NCBI RefSeq assembly: GCF_008704205.1
Contig: NZ_VXLC01000004.1
Location: 310,001-374,000 of the forward strand
Origin: Nocardia colli
GTDB lineage: Bacteria > Actinomycetota > Actinomycetes > Mycobacteriales > Mycobacteriaceae
DNA: 64,000 nt
Direction of reading: 5' to 3'
Under the pieces are notes generated by a model. The model did no database searches. It was not told where the DNA came from and saw nothing but the letters and a program-made list of their open reading frames with translations. The translations under genes were made by a program, and so were the position numbers. Shown one piece after another: positions 36,201 through 45,119 of this stretch; positions within the stretch are counted from its first letter, which is position 1, and each line of letters opens with the position of its first letter.

Positions 36201-36846
36201 CGCACACGCCGAGGCAACCAGGCGGGTCAGCCTCCTGGAAGACCTCGGCGGCCAACTCTGGGCAGCAGTCGATCGAATTGCCCCGCTGCAACGCACCCAC
36301 GATGAACTGGCCGGCCTCGCCGAGGTTGTCGCGGGCCGCGGCGAGAACAACCGCCGGATGTCGCTGCGCTCCTACGTCCTCGCCGCCCGACTGGAAGAGG
36401 TCGCTCAGGCGGGTTCGTTGCGCCTGCGCCGAATGTCCGGCGGCCGTTACGAATTCGTCCATTCCGACAAGGCGGGCCCGCGCGGGCGCCGCGGCGGTCT
36501 CGGCTTGGACATCCGCGACGACTACACCGGCGCCGTCCGCCCCGCCAAAACCCTCTCCGGCGGCGAAACCTTCATGGCCTCACTGTCATTGGCCCTCGGC
36601 CTCGCCGACACCGTAGCGGCCGAATCCGGCGGCCTGGTGCTGGACACCCTCTTCATCGACGAGGGCTTCGGCGGCCTCGACGCCGACACCCTCGACGCGG
36701 TGATGGGCGTGCTCGACGAACTGCGCGCGGGCGGCCGGGTGGTCGGCGTCGTCAGCCACGTCGACGAAATGCGCCAGCGCATCCCCAGCCGCCTGCACGT
36801 CCGCCGCGGCCGCACCGGCTCGCACCTCGAGGCCACCGTCGCCTGA
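33277..36846 (+). CDS. sbcC: SbcC ATPase subunit (Rad50-like) with two unusual arm insertions
   Basis: 1189 residues. Walker A GQTGAGKTTVLDAI at 35-48, long coiled-coil arms, zinc hook CTVCGSADHPAP near 619-622, and C-terminal signature LSGGETFMASLSLALGLAD (about 1092) with Walker B LDTLFIDEGFGGLD. With SbcD it opens hairpins and trims ends of double-strand breaks. Two segments look out of place in a coiled coil: about 385-470, a Gly/Arg-rich stretch repeating GSNR/ESNR/EANR, and about 830-890, repeats of SAHAD and ATATAD. They may be loops or recent insertions. Confidence 0.94.
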   Translation: MRLHRLEMTAFGPFAETTVVDFDALGADGLFLLHGQTGAGKTTVLDAIAFALYGRVPGARGESKRLHSDHAAEQTPPQVTLEATLGGRRVRLTRIPEFERPKLRGTGMRTDPAKATLAWLDGRGENLSRIPDIGDEIIRLLGMSADQFFQVVLLPQGDFARFLRADNEDREKLLEKLFDTERFGSAEQWLADKRRASTADLDSRKQGIDRLIAQVGVAAGTGAAETLGPLEAVSWSQELLATARTDLTTAATEAERRQQESGRVRALAEEQRRLHELRRRMATARKQLDDYTATTDHRTALHDELELARRAEPVAAAIDEAREAVMQMRRRDAETLSASHTLAARLLEPAGADLNGVELVQLEHEYEDAAPEPSDEAEDPSDTERQDTQRLRANHPGTGSNRAVAASEDDTERPVPVDHVGAESNRTGKAGGIDAGRRSVRPLRGDRRGAEANRSGARSAEPATIRDDADIDAAIRRWSAQIGGLDEVRADATAATRLNRELAGLRDEDAALNTQVTKLTRLREQLPGSLATLEVRLREATNAAATLPTLTAECERLQTAAAAAVELASRKTGLDHARVEFESARAAHNDAKERVLDLRERRLAGMAAELAAELADGQPCTVCGSADHPAPARPAATAVSKDAEESAMTAERAAEDARDRVQARITTLEREIEALIARGGDADRVELAAALRAATDRYEDTAELAALTDGLTAELTRLRTDESRLHDELRESDSRRSTVAANVATATTRLAELNDRLRAAAGNDETIERRYARLTALVADATTLREARADAAAAREQVAVIADRVENLARAAGFIPEGEFGRQRTETATTGAQVSHNAAGAANAESSDPASAHADGAATATADNAATATADHSASAHADDSATERASRAAMVETAQDVVARLTAYARVVTAASRTAQRQAEIEAELTNADRARAHAEAVLAEPEIQAAASLEPGDLTELESAVAAAQTQLNTAVAAHAEATRRVSLLEDLGGQLWAAVDRIAPLQRTHDELAGLAEVVAGRGENNRRMSLRSYVLAARLEEVAQAGSLRLRRMSGGRYEFVHSDKAGPRGRRGGLGLDIRDDYTGAVRPAKTLSGGETFMASLSLALGLADTVAAESGGLVLDTLFIDEGFGGLDADTLDAVMGVLDELRAGGRVVGVVSHVDEMRQRIPSRLHVRRGRTGSHLEATVA

Positions 36847-36889
36847 CCGGCCGGTTGAACTCGACGCCGTACCGGGGTCGAATGAGGAA

Positions 36890-37336
36890 GTGACGGAGAA
36901 CGCGGCGCAGGAGTTGGTGGCCATCGGCGAGGTCGGTCGGCGGTTCAAGTTGTCCGTCTCCACCCTGCGCTATTGGGAAGAACGGGGCCTGATCACCGCC
37001 TCTGCCCGGCGCGCGGGAGTGCGCCAGTTCGACGCCGATCAGCTGCACCGGATCGGCCTGATCCAGCTGTGGCAGGAGTTGGGGTTGCTCAGCCTGGACG
37101 AGATCGCGGCCATGCTGTCCGGCGACGCGCACGGCTGGCGCGAGGTGGTGCGCGACCGCATCGACGCCATCGAGGCGCAGCGGCGACGACTGGCCGAGGG
37201 GCAGGCGCAGCTCGAACACATGCTGGTGTGCCCGAACTCCCATCCGGCGGGGCGGTGCGATTTCATGCGCGAGGTGATCGCGCAGCGGATGGCAGGCAAT
37301 CCCATCACTCCGCGGGATCTGGAGTTCCCCGCTTAG
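36890..37336 (+). CDS. MerR family transcriptional regulator
   Basis: 148 residues. The winged helix VAIGEVGRRFKLSVSTLRYWEERGLI (12-37) is followed by the dimer helix (WREVVRDRIDAIEAQRRRLAEGQAQLEHML). The effector tail is MLVCPNSHPAGRCDFMRE, with two Cys ten residues apart and a His, which could sense a metal or a reactive small molecule. GTG 36890 is the start; no strong ribosome site. It lies upstream of a CynX-type transporter, with a palindromic operator between them. Confidence 0.87.
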   Translation: MTENAAQELVAIGEVGRRFKLSVSTLRYWEERGLITASARRAGVRQFDADQLHRIGLIQLWQELGLLSLDEIAAMLSGDAHGWREVVRDRIDAIEAQRRRLAEGQAQLEHMLVCPNSHPAGRCDFMREVIAQRMAGNPITPRDLEFPA

Positions 37337-37354
37337 CGGCCGGATGACGCTTGC

Positions 37355-37372
37355 GCTCAAGTCGACTCGAGC
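37355..37372. promoter_or_regulatory. MerR-type operator/promoter dyad
   Basis: GCTCAAGTCGACTCGAGC is palindromic with one mismatch pair, and TTGC/GCAA flank it. It lies between the merR stop and the transporter ATG 37388, where a MerR activator would bind. Confidence 0.6.
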
Positions 37373-37387
37373 CGCAACAGTGATGGC

Positions 37388-38584
37388 ATGAGCCGAGTTC
37401 TGGATCCGCCGCAGGTCACCCGGGCGGCGTCGATGCCGCTGCTGGTCACCGCGTTTGTTCTGGTCAGTGTCAATCTCCGCATCCCGTTCGCCGGTCCGGG
37501 GCCGCTGCTGCCCGCGCTGGACCTGAGTCGTTCCGCGGCAACGCTTTTGACCGCACTGCCCGCTTTGTGCATGGGCCTCTTCGCCTCGGTCGGGGTCTTG
37601 GCGCGCGGGCGGCTCGGCGAGGAGCGCGCGTTGTTCTCGGCGACGGCCGTGCTGGTGGCCGGCCTCGCGATTCGCTCGATCGGCACCGTGGGGCTGTTCG
37701 CCGGCACCGTGGTGGCGGCCGCGGGCATCGCCGTGCTGAACGTGATCACGCCGGTGCTGGTGAAGAAGCGGTTCCCGGCCCCGCGAATCGGCGCCATGCT
37801 GGGCGTATACGGACTGATGATCAGCGTCGGAGCCGCGATCGTCGCCGCACTGACGGTGCCGGTCTACAGAGCGACAGGCTCCACGGCGCTGGCGCTCGGC
37901 ATCGCGCTCGTCCCCGCCCTGCTCGCGCTCGTCGCGTTGATCCCACAGCTCGAGCAACAGCCCGTGCCCAGTGCGGTCTCGAACTCCTGGTCATGGCTCC
38001 TGCGAAACCGGTTGGCGTGGAGCGTAACCGGCTACTTCGGCCTGCAGTCGCTACTGCTGTACACGGTATTTGCCTGGCTGCCTTCGATTTACGTCTCGCG
38101 CGGAGTCAGCCAGACCACCGCGGGGTTCTATCTGTCGATCTGCGCGTTGATGCTGGCCGTCGGCGGGTTCTTCGGACCGACGCTGGCCGGCCGCCACAGC
38201 AACCAGCGCCTGCATTTGGCCGTCGCCGCGGCACTGTGCTTCATCGGCGTTCTCGGCATCCTGTGCGCGCCGGTCGCGACCGCCCCGCTGTGGCTGGTGC
38301 TGCTCGGCGTGGGTATCGGTGCAGGCCAAACCATTCCGAGCATGCTGTACGTGCTGCGCACCCGCGATCACCACACCGCCGCCGCATTGTCGACGAAGGC
38401 ACAGACGATCGGCTATCTGATCGGCGGCGCCGGACCGTTGATCGCGACCGCGTTGTACTCGCTGTCCGGCTCGTGGACGGTGCCGCTCATCGGACTGCTG
38501 GTGCTGATGGCATTCAACGTGGCGATCGGCTGGTCTGCCGGACGTGCCCGCTATATCGAGCGCGCCACCCCAGCACTGTCCTGA
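37388..38584 (+). CDS. CynX/NimT family MFS transporter
   Basis: 398 residues with about 12 transmembrane helices. The opening VSVNLRIPFAGPGPLLPAL is the CynX-type signature (RxPxxGxGPLL), and a repeat of the MFS fold starts near residue 210 (SVTGYFGLQSLLLYTVFAW). CynX relatives move cyanate, 2-nitroimidazole or similar small compounds; direction and substrate cannot be set here. The MerR gene just upstream and the dyad in the gap suggest induction by its substrate. Confidence 0.85.
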   Translation: MSRVLDPPQVTRAASMPLLVTAFVLVSVNLRIPFAGPGPLLPALDLSRSAATLLTALPALCMGLFASVGVLARGRLGEERALFSATAVLVAGLAIRSIGTVGLFAGTVVAAAGIAVLNVITPVLVKKRFPAPRIGAMLGVYGLMISVGAAIVAALTVPVYRATGSTALALGIALVPALLALVALIPQLEQQPVPSAVSNSWSWLLRNRLAWSVTGYFGLQSLLLYTVFAWLPSIYVSRGVSQTTAGFYLSICALMLAVGGFFGPTLAGRHSNQRLHLAVAAALCFIGVLGILCAPVATAPLWLVLLGVGIGAGQTIPSMLYVLRTRDHHTAAALSTKAQTIGYLIGGAGPLIATALYSLSGSWTVPLIGLLVLMAFNVAIGWSAGRARYIERATPALS

Positions 38585-38629
38585 ACCGGCACCGTCAGCC
38601 GGCCCGACCGAGTCACGGAGCCGGAACGA

Positions 38630-39172
38630 TCACGCCTCGTGATCGAGCAGCCAGCGCTTGACCGGCAGACCCCAGCGGAAACCGCCGAGCGCTCCGCCGA
38701 TGCGGTAGATGCGGTGGCACGGAACGAACAGTGCCGCCGCATTCCGCGCGCACGCGTTGGCCGCGGCCCGGGTGGCGTCGGGACGACCGGAGATGGCGGC
38801 GTACTCGGTGTAGGTGATCGGCGCGCCCGCCGGCACCTTGCGCAGCACATCCCAAGCGTGCATGAGGAATTCGCCGGATTGCTGGCGAACCGGAACGGCA
38901 TCGATCGCCGCGAGGTCGCCCTCGTGATAGGCGGTGATGACCCGGGTCAGCTCACCCAGCGAATCCCGTTGCCGCAGTTCGGCCGGACGCAAGGTCGGAT
39001 GGATCACGGGGGTCAGCTCGCCGACCTCGGCGGTCCACCCGGAGGCAATGACCGCACCGTCGGCATCGACTACCGCGGTGAACGGACCGATCGGCGTCTC
39101 GACCGTCGCGAAATCCGCAGTGGTGGCACCGATATGGCGCTTGGCCGAGCGAACAGCGGTGGGGGCGTTCAT
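38630..39172 (-). CDS. ogt: Methylated-DNA--protein-cysteine methyltransferase
   Basis: 180 residues. Takes the methyl group of O6-methylguanine onto its own cysteine in a suicide reaction. The active site LFVPCHRIYR has C152; YTEYAAISGRPDATRAAANA is the DNA-binding helix-turn-helix and GGFRWGLPVKRWLLDHE the closing segment. Its ATG overlaps the stop of the adaA-alkA gene (ATGA), so both alkylation repair proteins are made together, as in the M. tuberculosis alkA-ogt pair. Confidence 0.95.
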   Translation of the reverse strand: MNAPTAVRSAKRHIGATTADFATVETPIGPFTAVVDADGAVIASGWTAEVGELTPVIHPTLRPAELRQRDSLGELTRVITAYHEGDLAAIDAVPVRQQSGEFLMHAWDVLRKVPAGAPITYTEYAAISGRPDATRAAANACARNAAALFVPCHRIYRIGGALGGFRWGLPVKRWLLDHEA

Positions 39173-40788
39173 GCTTCGGACTTCGCTTTCGAGGAGGCGG
39201 ACTTGGCCGCGGCGGACTTGGATCGGTCGGCGCGCTCGGTCAGCGCCGCTTTCCACAGGTGCATGGACAGATACGAGCGCCACGGCGCCCAGTGCGTGGT
39301 GTCGGCGAGGTCGATGCCGAGCACCGCCGCGCCCTGACGGACCACCAGGTCGGTGTTCAGCAGCACGTCCGGATCGGCGAGCAGCCGCATGGTCACGTAG
39401 TCGGCCGTCCACGGGCCGACTCCGTCCAGCGCCAGCAGGTCGCGGCGCAGATCGGCCGCCGTGCGGCCCTGATGCAACGCCAGTTCGCCGCCGGCGAGGA
39501 CCTCGGCCGCGCCGATGATCGAACGGATCCGCCGGGTCGGCCCGGTGAGCACCTCGGCACCCCGTTCGGCGATCACCGCCGGCGTGGGGAACAGCAGCGG
39601 AATCGGCCCGTCGACCCGGTCGCCGAGCGCGTCCACCAGTCGCGCGGTGTGCGTCGCCGCCGCCGAGACCGAGATCTGCTGCCCGATCATGGTGCGCAGC
39701 AACAGTTCCGGCCCGTCGAGGCAGCCCGGCACTCGGATGCCGGGGGAGAACACTGGCTGTCGCCGCGCACCCGGGTCGAGCGCGGCGTCGGCATCCGGTG
39801 GTGATCCCGCGCCCGCGTCCGGCAGCCGCGTGGTGTCCGGACCGGTCAGCTCCGGCGTCGAAACCCGCTGTCCCGGAGCGACACCCAGCGCCTCGTCGAT
39901 GCCGATCGGGTCGGCGTCGAGATCGAGCAGGTGCCGCAGCCGCGCCACCGTCGGCGCCAGATCGCGCATGTCGTGCAGCGCCAGCTCGGCCCGCACATGG
40001 TCGCGCTGGAAGCTGAGCCGCGTGGTCGCATGGCCGTGTGGGGTACGCAGATTCCTTGTGTAGGAGCGGTTCTCCCACAGCTCCATGCCGGGCACCACGT
40101 GCGCGGAGAGGAACCACTCCAGCCAGGCCTTGTCCAGCGGCTCGCGATAGGGCAGCCGCAGGCTGAGTACCCCGTTGACGGCGGGCACCGGACGCCCGTT
40201 CGACGTGGACTTCACCTTGTGCGCCTCGGTCCGCATGGTGGTCGGACTGACCGCGAACACCTCGCGCACCGTGTCGTTGAACTGGCGGATACTGGCGAAC
40301 CCGGCCGCGAAGGCGATGTCGGACATGGGCATTGCCGTCGTCTGGATCAATAGCCGGGCGGTGTGCGCCCGGTGCGCGCGGGCCAGCGCCAGCGGTCCCG
40401 CGCCGAGTTCGGTGGTGAGCACCCGGGTCAGCTGCCGCTGTGAATAGCCGAGAGTGGCGGCCAGCGCGGGCACGCCGCCGCGTTCGATGACGCCGTCGCC
40501 GATCAGCCGCATCGCGCGCGCGGCCAGGTCGGCCCGGGTGTTCCAGAGGGGGGATCCGGGGGCCGCGTCCGGCAGGCAGCGGCGGCAGGCGCGGTAACCG
40601 GCCTGCTGCGCCGCCGCCGCGGTCGGTAAGAACGAGACGTTCGCCCGTTTCGGCGTGATTGCCGGACACGAAGGGCGGCAATAGATTCCGGTGGTCCGCA
40701 CCGCGGTGAAGAACTGCCCGTCGAAGCGGGAGTCCCTGGTCGATACCGCCCGGTAGCACCGCTCGAAATCAAACGCCGTGATCGTCAC
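39169..40788 (-). CDS. alkA: AdaA-AlkA fusion: methyl-sensing regulator and 3-methyladenine glycosylase
   Basis: About 539 residues in three parts. An Ada-type zinc domain has C37, C41, C68 and C71 (GIYCRPSCPAITPKRANVSFL, GYRACRRCLP), which accept methyl from phosphotriesters and turn the protein into an activator. An AraC helix-turn-helix spans about 100-175. A DNA glycosylase follows with HhH motif LLALDGVGPWTADYVTMRLL and catalytic Asp downstream. GTG 40788 begins TITAFDFERCYRAV; a GTG at 40815 would add nine residues. Such fusions occur in M. tuberculosis AlkA. Probably autoregulated and inducing ogt in the same operon. Confidence 0.94.
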   Translation of the reverse strand: MTITAFDFERCYRAVSTRDSRFDGQFFTAVRTTGIYCRPSCPAITPKRANVSFLPTAAAAQQAGYRACRRCLPDAAPGSPLWNTRADLAARAMRLIGDGVIERGGVPALAATLGYSQRQLTRVLTTELGAGPLALARAHRAHTARLLIQTTAMPMSDIAFAAGFASIRQFNDTVREVFAVSPTTMRTEAHKVKSTSNGRPVPAVNGVLSLRLPYREPLDKAWLEWFLSAHVVPGMELWENRSYTRNLRTPHGHATTRLSFQRDHVRAELALHDMRDLAPTVARLRHLLDLDADPIGIDEALGVAPGQRVSTPELTGPDTTRLPDAGAGSPPDADAALDPGARRQPVFSPGIRVPGCLDGPELLLRTMIGQQISVSAAATHTARLVDALGDRVDGPIPLLFPTPAVIAERGAEVLTGPTRRIRSIIGAAEVLAGGELALHQGRTAADLRRDLLALDGVGPWTADYVTMRLLADPDVLLNTDLVVRQGAAVLGIDLADTTHWAPWRSYLSMHLWKAALTERADRSKSAAAKSASSKAKSEA

Positions 40789-40935
40789 GCCAACCACAAT
40801 GTCAGGTAAGGGCACACTCCGCTAGCGGAAATCTGCCATCACCGCCCGGAGGTATCCGAGTATGGCCCGGTCGTAGCGCGAACCTGCAGATCAGCCCGGC
40901 GGAGCGTCGCCCTCATCGCGTCGCCCCGCCGTGCC

Positions 40936-41190
40936 TCAGCAGCAGCGGTTCGTCGGGTTGTTGTCCGCGTCCGCGTGCCGGGTGCGCCAGTATTCGCGTT
41001 CCGTCGGCACCGCGCAGCCGGGATGGTTGCGGGTGAGATGGTCCACGTACCGCTGATAGTCCTGGCCGCCGAGGATCGAGTTGAACCACCAACCGGCCGC
41101 GCGAACCGCTGTCGCACAAGAACTTCCAGCGGCGCGCAGGCCCCGCAGGGCAGCCGGTCGGCTGTCCTGCGGAGTCACGTGCACGGTCAA
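40936..41190 (-). CDS. YbdD/YjiX (DUF466) family small protein
   Basis: 84 residues from TTG 41190, which overlaps the cstA stop by 4 bases; GTG 41184 is a possible start. DYQRYVDHLTRNHPGCAVPT followed by EREYWRTRHADADNNPTNRCC is the whole-family signature. These proteins are almost always encoded beside CstA/BtsT transporters and are thought to assist or regulate them; the mechanism is not known. Confidence 0.9.
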   Translation of the reverse strand: MTVHVTPQDSRPAALRGLRAAGSSCATAVRAAGWWFNSILGGQDYQRYVDHLTRNHPGCAVPTEREYWRTRHADADNNPTNRCC

Positions 41191-43481
41191 TGCGTCACTT
41201 TCGACTGCGCGGCGCCCGGTGCTCGGACCTTCCCCGATTCGATCAGGGCGTTCCATTCCCGCTGCACCTCCTTCTCTTCCGCGGTCGCCAGGAAGGACTT
41301 CGGCGCGAAGATCTTCGACGGCTCGTCCGGCGACTCACTGTCGGGTCCGCCGCCCGCGCGCCAGGCGCGTACGCAGACCCATAGTCCGACGATAGCCACG
41401 ATCAGCACCAGCACCGCGAAGATGATGGACAAGCTGCCCTGGATGAAGGTGTTGCGCACGACCTTGTCCATGTCGGCGGCCGTTTTCGCGGGCGCCAGGA
41501 TCTTCCCCGCGTCCACCGCGGCGACATAGTTGCTGTGCTGCTTCCAGTAGCCGATGTTCGGATCGGCGGAGAAGATCTTCTGCCAGGACGCCGTCATCGT
41601 CACGGTGAGATCCCAGATCAGCGGGATCGCCGGAATCCAGGCCCACTTGATCAGGCCCTTCTTGATCACGATGGTCAGCACGACGGTGAGCGCGATCGCG
41701 GCGAGCAGCTGGTTGGAGATGCCGAACAGCGGATACAGCGTGTAGATGCCGCCGAGCGGATCGGTGACGCCCATCAGCAGCACCGAACCCCACGCGGCGA
41801 CCACGATCGCCGAGCAGAGCCAGGCGCCCGGACGCCAGGACGGATCCTTGAACTTCTTGGCCGGGCCGCCGAGGTTGCCCAGCGAGTCCGACAGCATGAA
41901 GCGCGCGACCCGGGTACCGGCGTCGATCGTGGTGAGGATGAACAGTGCCTCGAACATGATCGCGAAGTGGTACCAGAACGACTTGAGCCCGGTGCCGCCG
42001 AGGAAGCGGTGCAGCACCTCGGACATGCCGACGGCCAGCGTCGGCGCGCCGCCGGTCCGCGAGACGATGCTGGTCTCGCCGACGTCCTTCGCCGCCTGGG
42101 TCAGCTCCGCGGGGGTGATCGGATTCCCGCTCAGGCCAAGGCTATTGGTGTAGGTGGCCGCCTTCTCCGCGGTGCCGCCGGTGAGGCCGGCGCTCGCGTT
42201 CATGGCGAAGTACAGGTGCTGGTCGATGATGCTCGCGGTGATGATCGCCATCACCGCGACGAACGACTCCATCAGCATGCCCGCGTAGCCGATCATCCTG
42301 GCCTGCGACTGCTTCTCCAGCAGCTTCGGCGTGGTGCCGGAGGAGACCAGCGAGTGGAATCCGGACAGCGCGCCGCAGGCGATGGTGATGAACAGGAACG
42401 GGAACAGGCTGCCGGCGAACGCCGGGCCCTTGCCGGAGCTGGCGAACTCCGAGACGGCCGGGGCCTTCAGCACCGGCATGGTGATCAGGACGCCGACCGC
42501 CAGCAGGACGATGGTGCCGATCTTCATGAAGGTGGACAGGTAGTCACGCGGCGCGAGCAGCAGCCACACCGGCAGCACCGAGGCGACGAAGCCGTAGATG
42601 ATCAGGCACCAGGCGATGGTGGTGCCGGACAGGGTGAACAGGTCCTGGCCCCAGCCGGATCCGGCCACCCAGTTGCCCGAGATGATGGCGAGCAGCAGCA
42701 GCGCGAAGCCGATGATGGACACCTCGCCGACCCGGCCCGGCCGGAAGTAGCGCAGGTAGACGCCCATGAACAGGGCGATCGGGATGGTCATCGAGATGGA
42801 GAAGACGCCCCACGGGCTGCCGCCCTGCAACGTCCCGTCCTTGCCGGGGGTCGCGGCCAGCGCGTTCACCACGACGATGCCGAGCACGGCGAGCAGGATC
42901 ATCATGATCACCAGCACGGCGATGATCGCGGCGACGCCGCCGACCGCACCGAGCTCGTCCCGGGCCATCTGGCCGAGGCTGCGGCCACGGCGGCGGGTCG
43001 AGGCCCATAGCACCAGGTAGTCCTGCACCGCGCCGGCGAACACGACGCCGATCACGATCCACAGCACGCCCGGCAGGTAGCCCATCTGGGCGGCGAGGAC
43101 GGGGCCGACGAGCGGGCCCGCGCCGGCGATGGCGGCGAAGTGGTGCCCGAACAGCACCCGCCGGTCCATCGGCATGTAGTCCTTGCCGTTTTCCAGGATT
43201 TCGGCCGGGGTGGCCTGATCGTCGCGCGGCTTGACGATCTTGTATTCGATGAGTCTGGAATAGAACTGATAGGCCAATACATAGGTGGCCACGGCCGCGA
43301 CCACGATCCAGACCGCGTTGACCGACTCGCCGCGCGAGATGGCGAGCACCGCCCAGGCGATCGCGCCGACGATCGCGATGGCGGCGAAGATGCCCTTTTT
43401 GACAGGGGTAATAGGCGAACGGTCCACGACACCCACGGGAGGGAGGTCGGGATCAGTCCGGAGGTATTCGATGGTCGCCAT
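41187..43481 (-). CDS. cstA: CstA family pyruvate/peptide transporter
   Basis: 764 residues with about 16-18 transmembrane helices. The N-terminal YKIVKPRDDQATPAEILENG and GHHFAAIAGAGPLVGPVLAA are CstA hallmarks. C-terminal MVRNTFIQ-like loop and cytoplasmic tail DEPSKIFAPKSFLATAEEKE follow. E. coli CstA and its paralogue BtsT import pyruvate and were first described as peptide transporters induced by carbon starvation. ATG 43481 is preceded by GGGAG. Translationally coupled to the DUF466 partner gene. Confidence 0.95.
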   Translation of the reverse strand: MATIEYLRTDPDLPPVGVVDRSPITPVKKGIFAAIAIVGAIAWAVLAISRGESVNAVWIVVAAVATYVLAYQFYSRLIEYKIVKPRDDQATPAEILENGKDYMPMDRRVLFGHHFAAIAGAGPLVGPVLAAQMGYLPGVLWIVIGVVFAGAVQDYLVLWASTRRRGRSLGQMARDELGAVGGVAAIIAVLVIMMILLAVLGIVVVNALAATPGKDGTLQGGSPWGVFSISMTIPIALFMGVYLRYFRPGRVGEVSIIGFALLLLAIISGNWVAGSGWGQDLFTLSGTTIAWCLIIYGFVASVLPVWLLLAPRDYLSTFMKIGTIVLLAVGVLITMPVLKAPAVSEFASSGKGPAFAGSLFPFLFITIACGALSGFHSLVSSGTTPKLLEKQSQARMIGYAGMLMESFVAVMAIITASIIDQHLYFAMNASAGLTGGTAEKAATYTNSLGLSGNPITPAELTQAAKDVGETSIVSRTGGAPTLAVGMSEVLHRFLGGTGLKSFWYHFAIMFEALFILTTIDAGTRVARFMLSDSLGNLGGPAKKFKDPSWRPGAWLCSAIVVAAWGSVLLMGVTDPLGGIYTLYPLFGISNQLLAAIALTVVLTIVIKKGLIKWAWIPAIPLIWDLTVTMTASWQKIFSADPNIGYWKQHSNYVAAVDAGKILAPAKTAADMDKVVRNTFIQGSLSIIFAVLVLIVAIVGLWVCVRAWRAGGGPDSESPDEPSKIFAPKSFLATAEEKEVQREWNALIESGKVRAPGAAQSKVTH

Positions 43482-43835
43482 GCGAACTACTCTCCCGTGA
43501 TCGAGCTGGACTTGCTGAAACGTTCACAACGTAGCTGAACTGAAGCGCGAATGAGCCGGACTTAGTGAAGTCTGAACATTGCGATACGGATCGCGCGCGC
43601 CGCGTCGGCTCGCACTGTGTCTTCGTACGAGCGGGGCTCGATCCGGGTACGCGGCGGGTACGGGTGGCCCGCGCGGCCTCAGTTCGCCGGTGCGGGTGGG
43701 CGTGTTCGCTCGCCCGGCGATGTTGCCATCCGTATGCTGCCATGCTGGCTCCGACGTCCGCCGATCGGTCCTACACACTGACGTTTCTGATGCCGAGGTT
43801 CCCGGATCCACCCGCCCGCCGCCGTGGAGGAGCTC
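43482..43835. other. Divergent promoter region between cstA and the ABC operon
   Basis: About 350 bases with no supported gene. It must hold both promoters. I looked for CRP/GlxR-like dyads (TGTGA...TCACA) and found none that is convincing. The GGAGGAG site of the next gene is at its right end. Confidence 0.4.
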
Positions 43836-45119
43836 GTGTCACCGGTCCGCCGTCGCACCCTGCTCGGCTCGGCCCTGGCCGCGCCGCTGCTGAGCGCGAC
43901 CGGATGCGGAACGCCCGACGACGCGCTGACCTTCTTCTTCCAGGCCAGGCCGGAAGAGGCCCGGGTGCGGCTGACCATCATCGACGAATTCCAGAAGCGG
44001 CACCCGGACATCAGGATTCGCACCATCATGTCCGGGCCGGATCCGCAGCAGCAACTGCTCACCTACTGCGCGGGCGGGCGGTGCCCGGACGTCATCATGG
44101 CGTGGGAACTGCTCTACTCCGGGCTGGCCGAGCGTGGGGTGCTGCTCGATCTGCGCACGTTGCTCGCGCGGGAGCCCGAGTACGCGGAGATGTTGCGGCG
44201 GGACAGTTATCCGGCGTTGTACGACACGTTCACCTATGGCGGCGGGCAGTACGCGCTGCCCGAGCAGTGGTCCGGTGTGTTCCTCTATTACAACCGGGAG
44301 CTGTTCGCGGCGGCTGGTCTGACGCCGCCGGCGCGCTGGCGGGACGCGTGGTCGTTCGACGAATTCCTCGACGCCGCACGCACACTCACCCGGGGCCGGC
44401 AATGGGGCTTTGCCGATGCGTGGGTGCCGTACTACTCCGCCGCCTGCTTCGGCATGAACAACGGGGCCGAGTGGTTCACGCCGTCGGTGGCGCCGACCAA
44501 GGCCAACCTCGGTGATCCTCGGTTCGCCGCGGGGTTCCAGTTCTACGCCGATCTCGCGGTGCGGCACCGGGTGGCGCCGAGAGTCGCCGACCAGCTGTCG
44601 ATCTCGGCGCCGGACCTGTTCCGCGGCGGGCGGGCGGCGATGGTGCTCGGCGGACACTGGTTGTATTCCGAATTCGCTGGGCGGGAGGGGCTTTCGATCG
44701 ATGTCACGGTGCTGCCGGTGGGGCCGCACGGTGGGCCCGGTTCGATCACCGATGTCGGCAGTACCGGGTTGTCCATCGCGGCGGGGAGTCCGCGGATCGA
44801 GCAGGCTTGGGAATTCGTCAAATTCGCTACCGGGCCGGTGGGGCAGGCGATCGTCGCCGCGTCCGGGCTGTTCGTACCGGTGTTGAAGTCCGCGATGGGT
44901 TCGCCCGGTTTCGCTGCGGCACATCGGGATATTCGCAACCTCGCGGTGTTCACCGAGGGGCCGGACAGCTCGCGTCCGCTGCCGGTGACGCCTGCCTGGG
45001 GGAAGGTTTCCGCGTTGCTCGAACGTGGATCCAACCGGGTTCTCCGCGGGGCCGCGACGGCCGCCTCCTTCGACGGTCAGTTCACCGCCGATCTGGATGC
45101 CCTACTGGAGTCTTCGTGA
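43836..45119 (+). CDS. ABC sugar importer, substrate-binding lipoprotein
   Basis: 427 residues. SPVRRRTLLGSALAAPLLSATGC is a twin-arginine-like signal with lipobox SATG-C, so the protein is lipid-anchored outside the membrane. The body is a cluster B (UgpB/MalE-type) solute-binding fold: VRLTIIDEFQKRHPDIRI, DVIMAWELLYSGLAERG, ALPEQWSGVFLYYNRELF and AWEFVKFATGPVGQAIVAASG. GTG 43836 has GGAGG at 5-base spacing. Substrate is a carbohydrate or polyol by family; not further resolvable. Stop overlaps the first permease start (GTGA). Confidence 0.9.
   Translation: MSPVRRRTLLGSALAAPLLSATGCGTPDDALTFFFQARPEEARVRLTIIDEFQKRHPDIRIRTIMSGPDPQQQLLTYCAGGRCPDVIMAWELLYSGLAERGVLLDLRTLLAREPEYAEMLRRDSYPALYDTFTYGGGQYALPEQWSGVFLYYNRELFAAAGLTPPARWRDAWSFDEFLDAARTLTRGRQWGFADAWVPYYSAACFGMNNGAEWFTPSVAPTKANLGDPRFAAGFQFYADLAVRHRVAPRVADQLSISAPDLFRGGRAAMVLGGHWLYSEFAGREGLSIDVTVLPVGPHGGPGSITDVGSTGLSIAAGSPRIEQAWEFVKFATGPVGQAIVAASGLFVPVLKSAMGSPGFAAAHRDIRNLAVFTEGPDSSRPLPVTPAWGKVSALLERGSNRVLRGAATAASFDGQFTADLDALLESS

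Noticed and set aside
43482..43835. CRP/GlxR site before cstA
   Set aside because: Half-sites such as GTGAT do not form a credible dyad.
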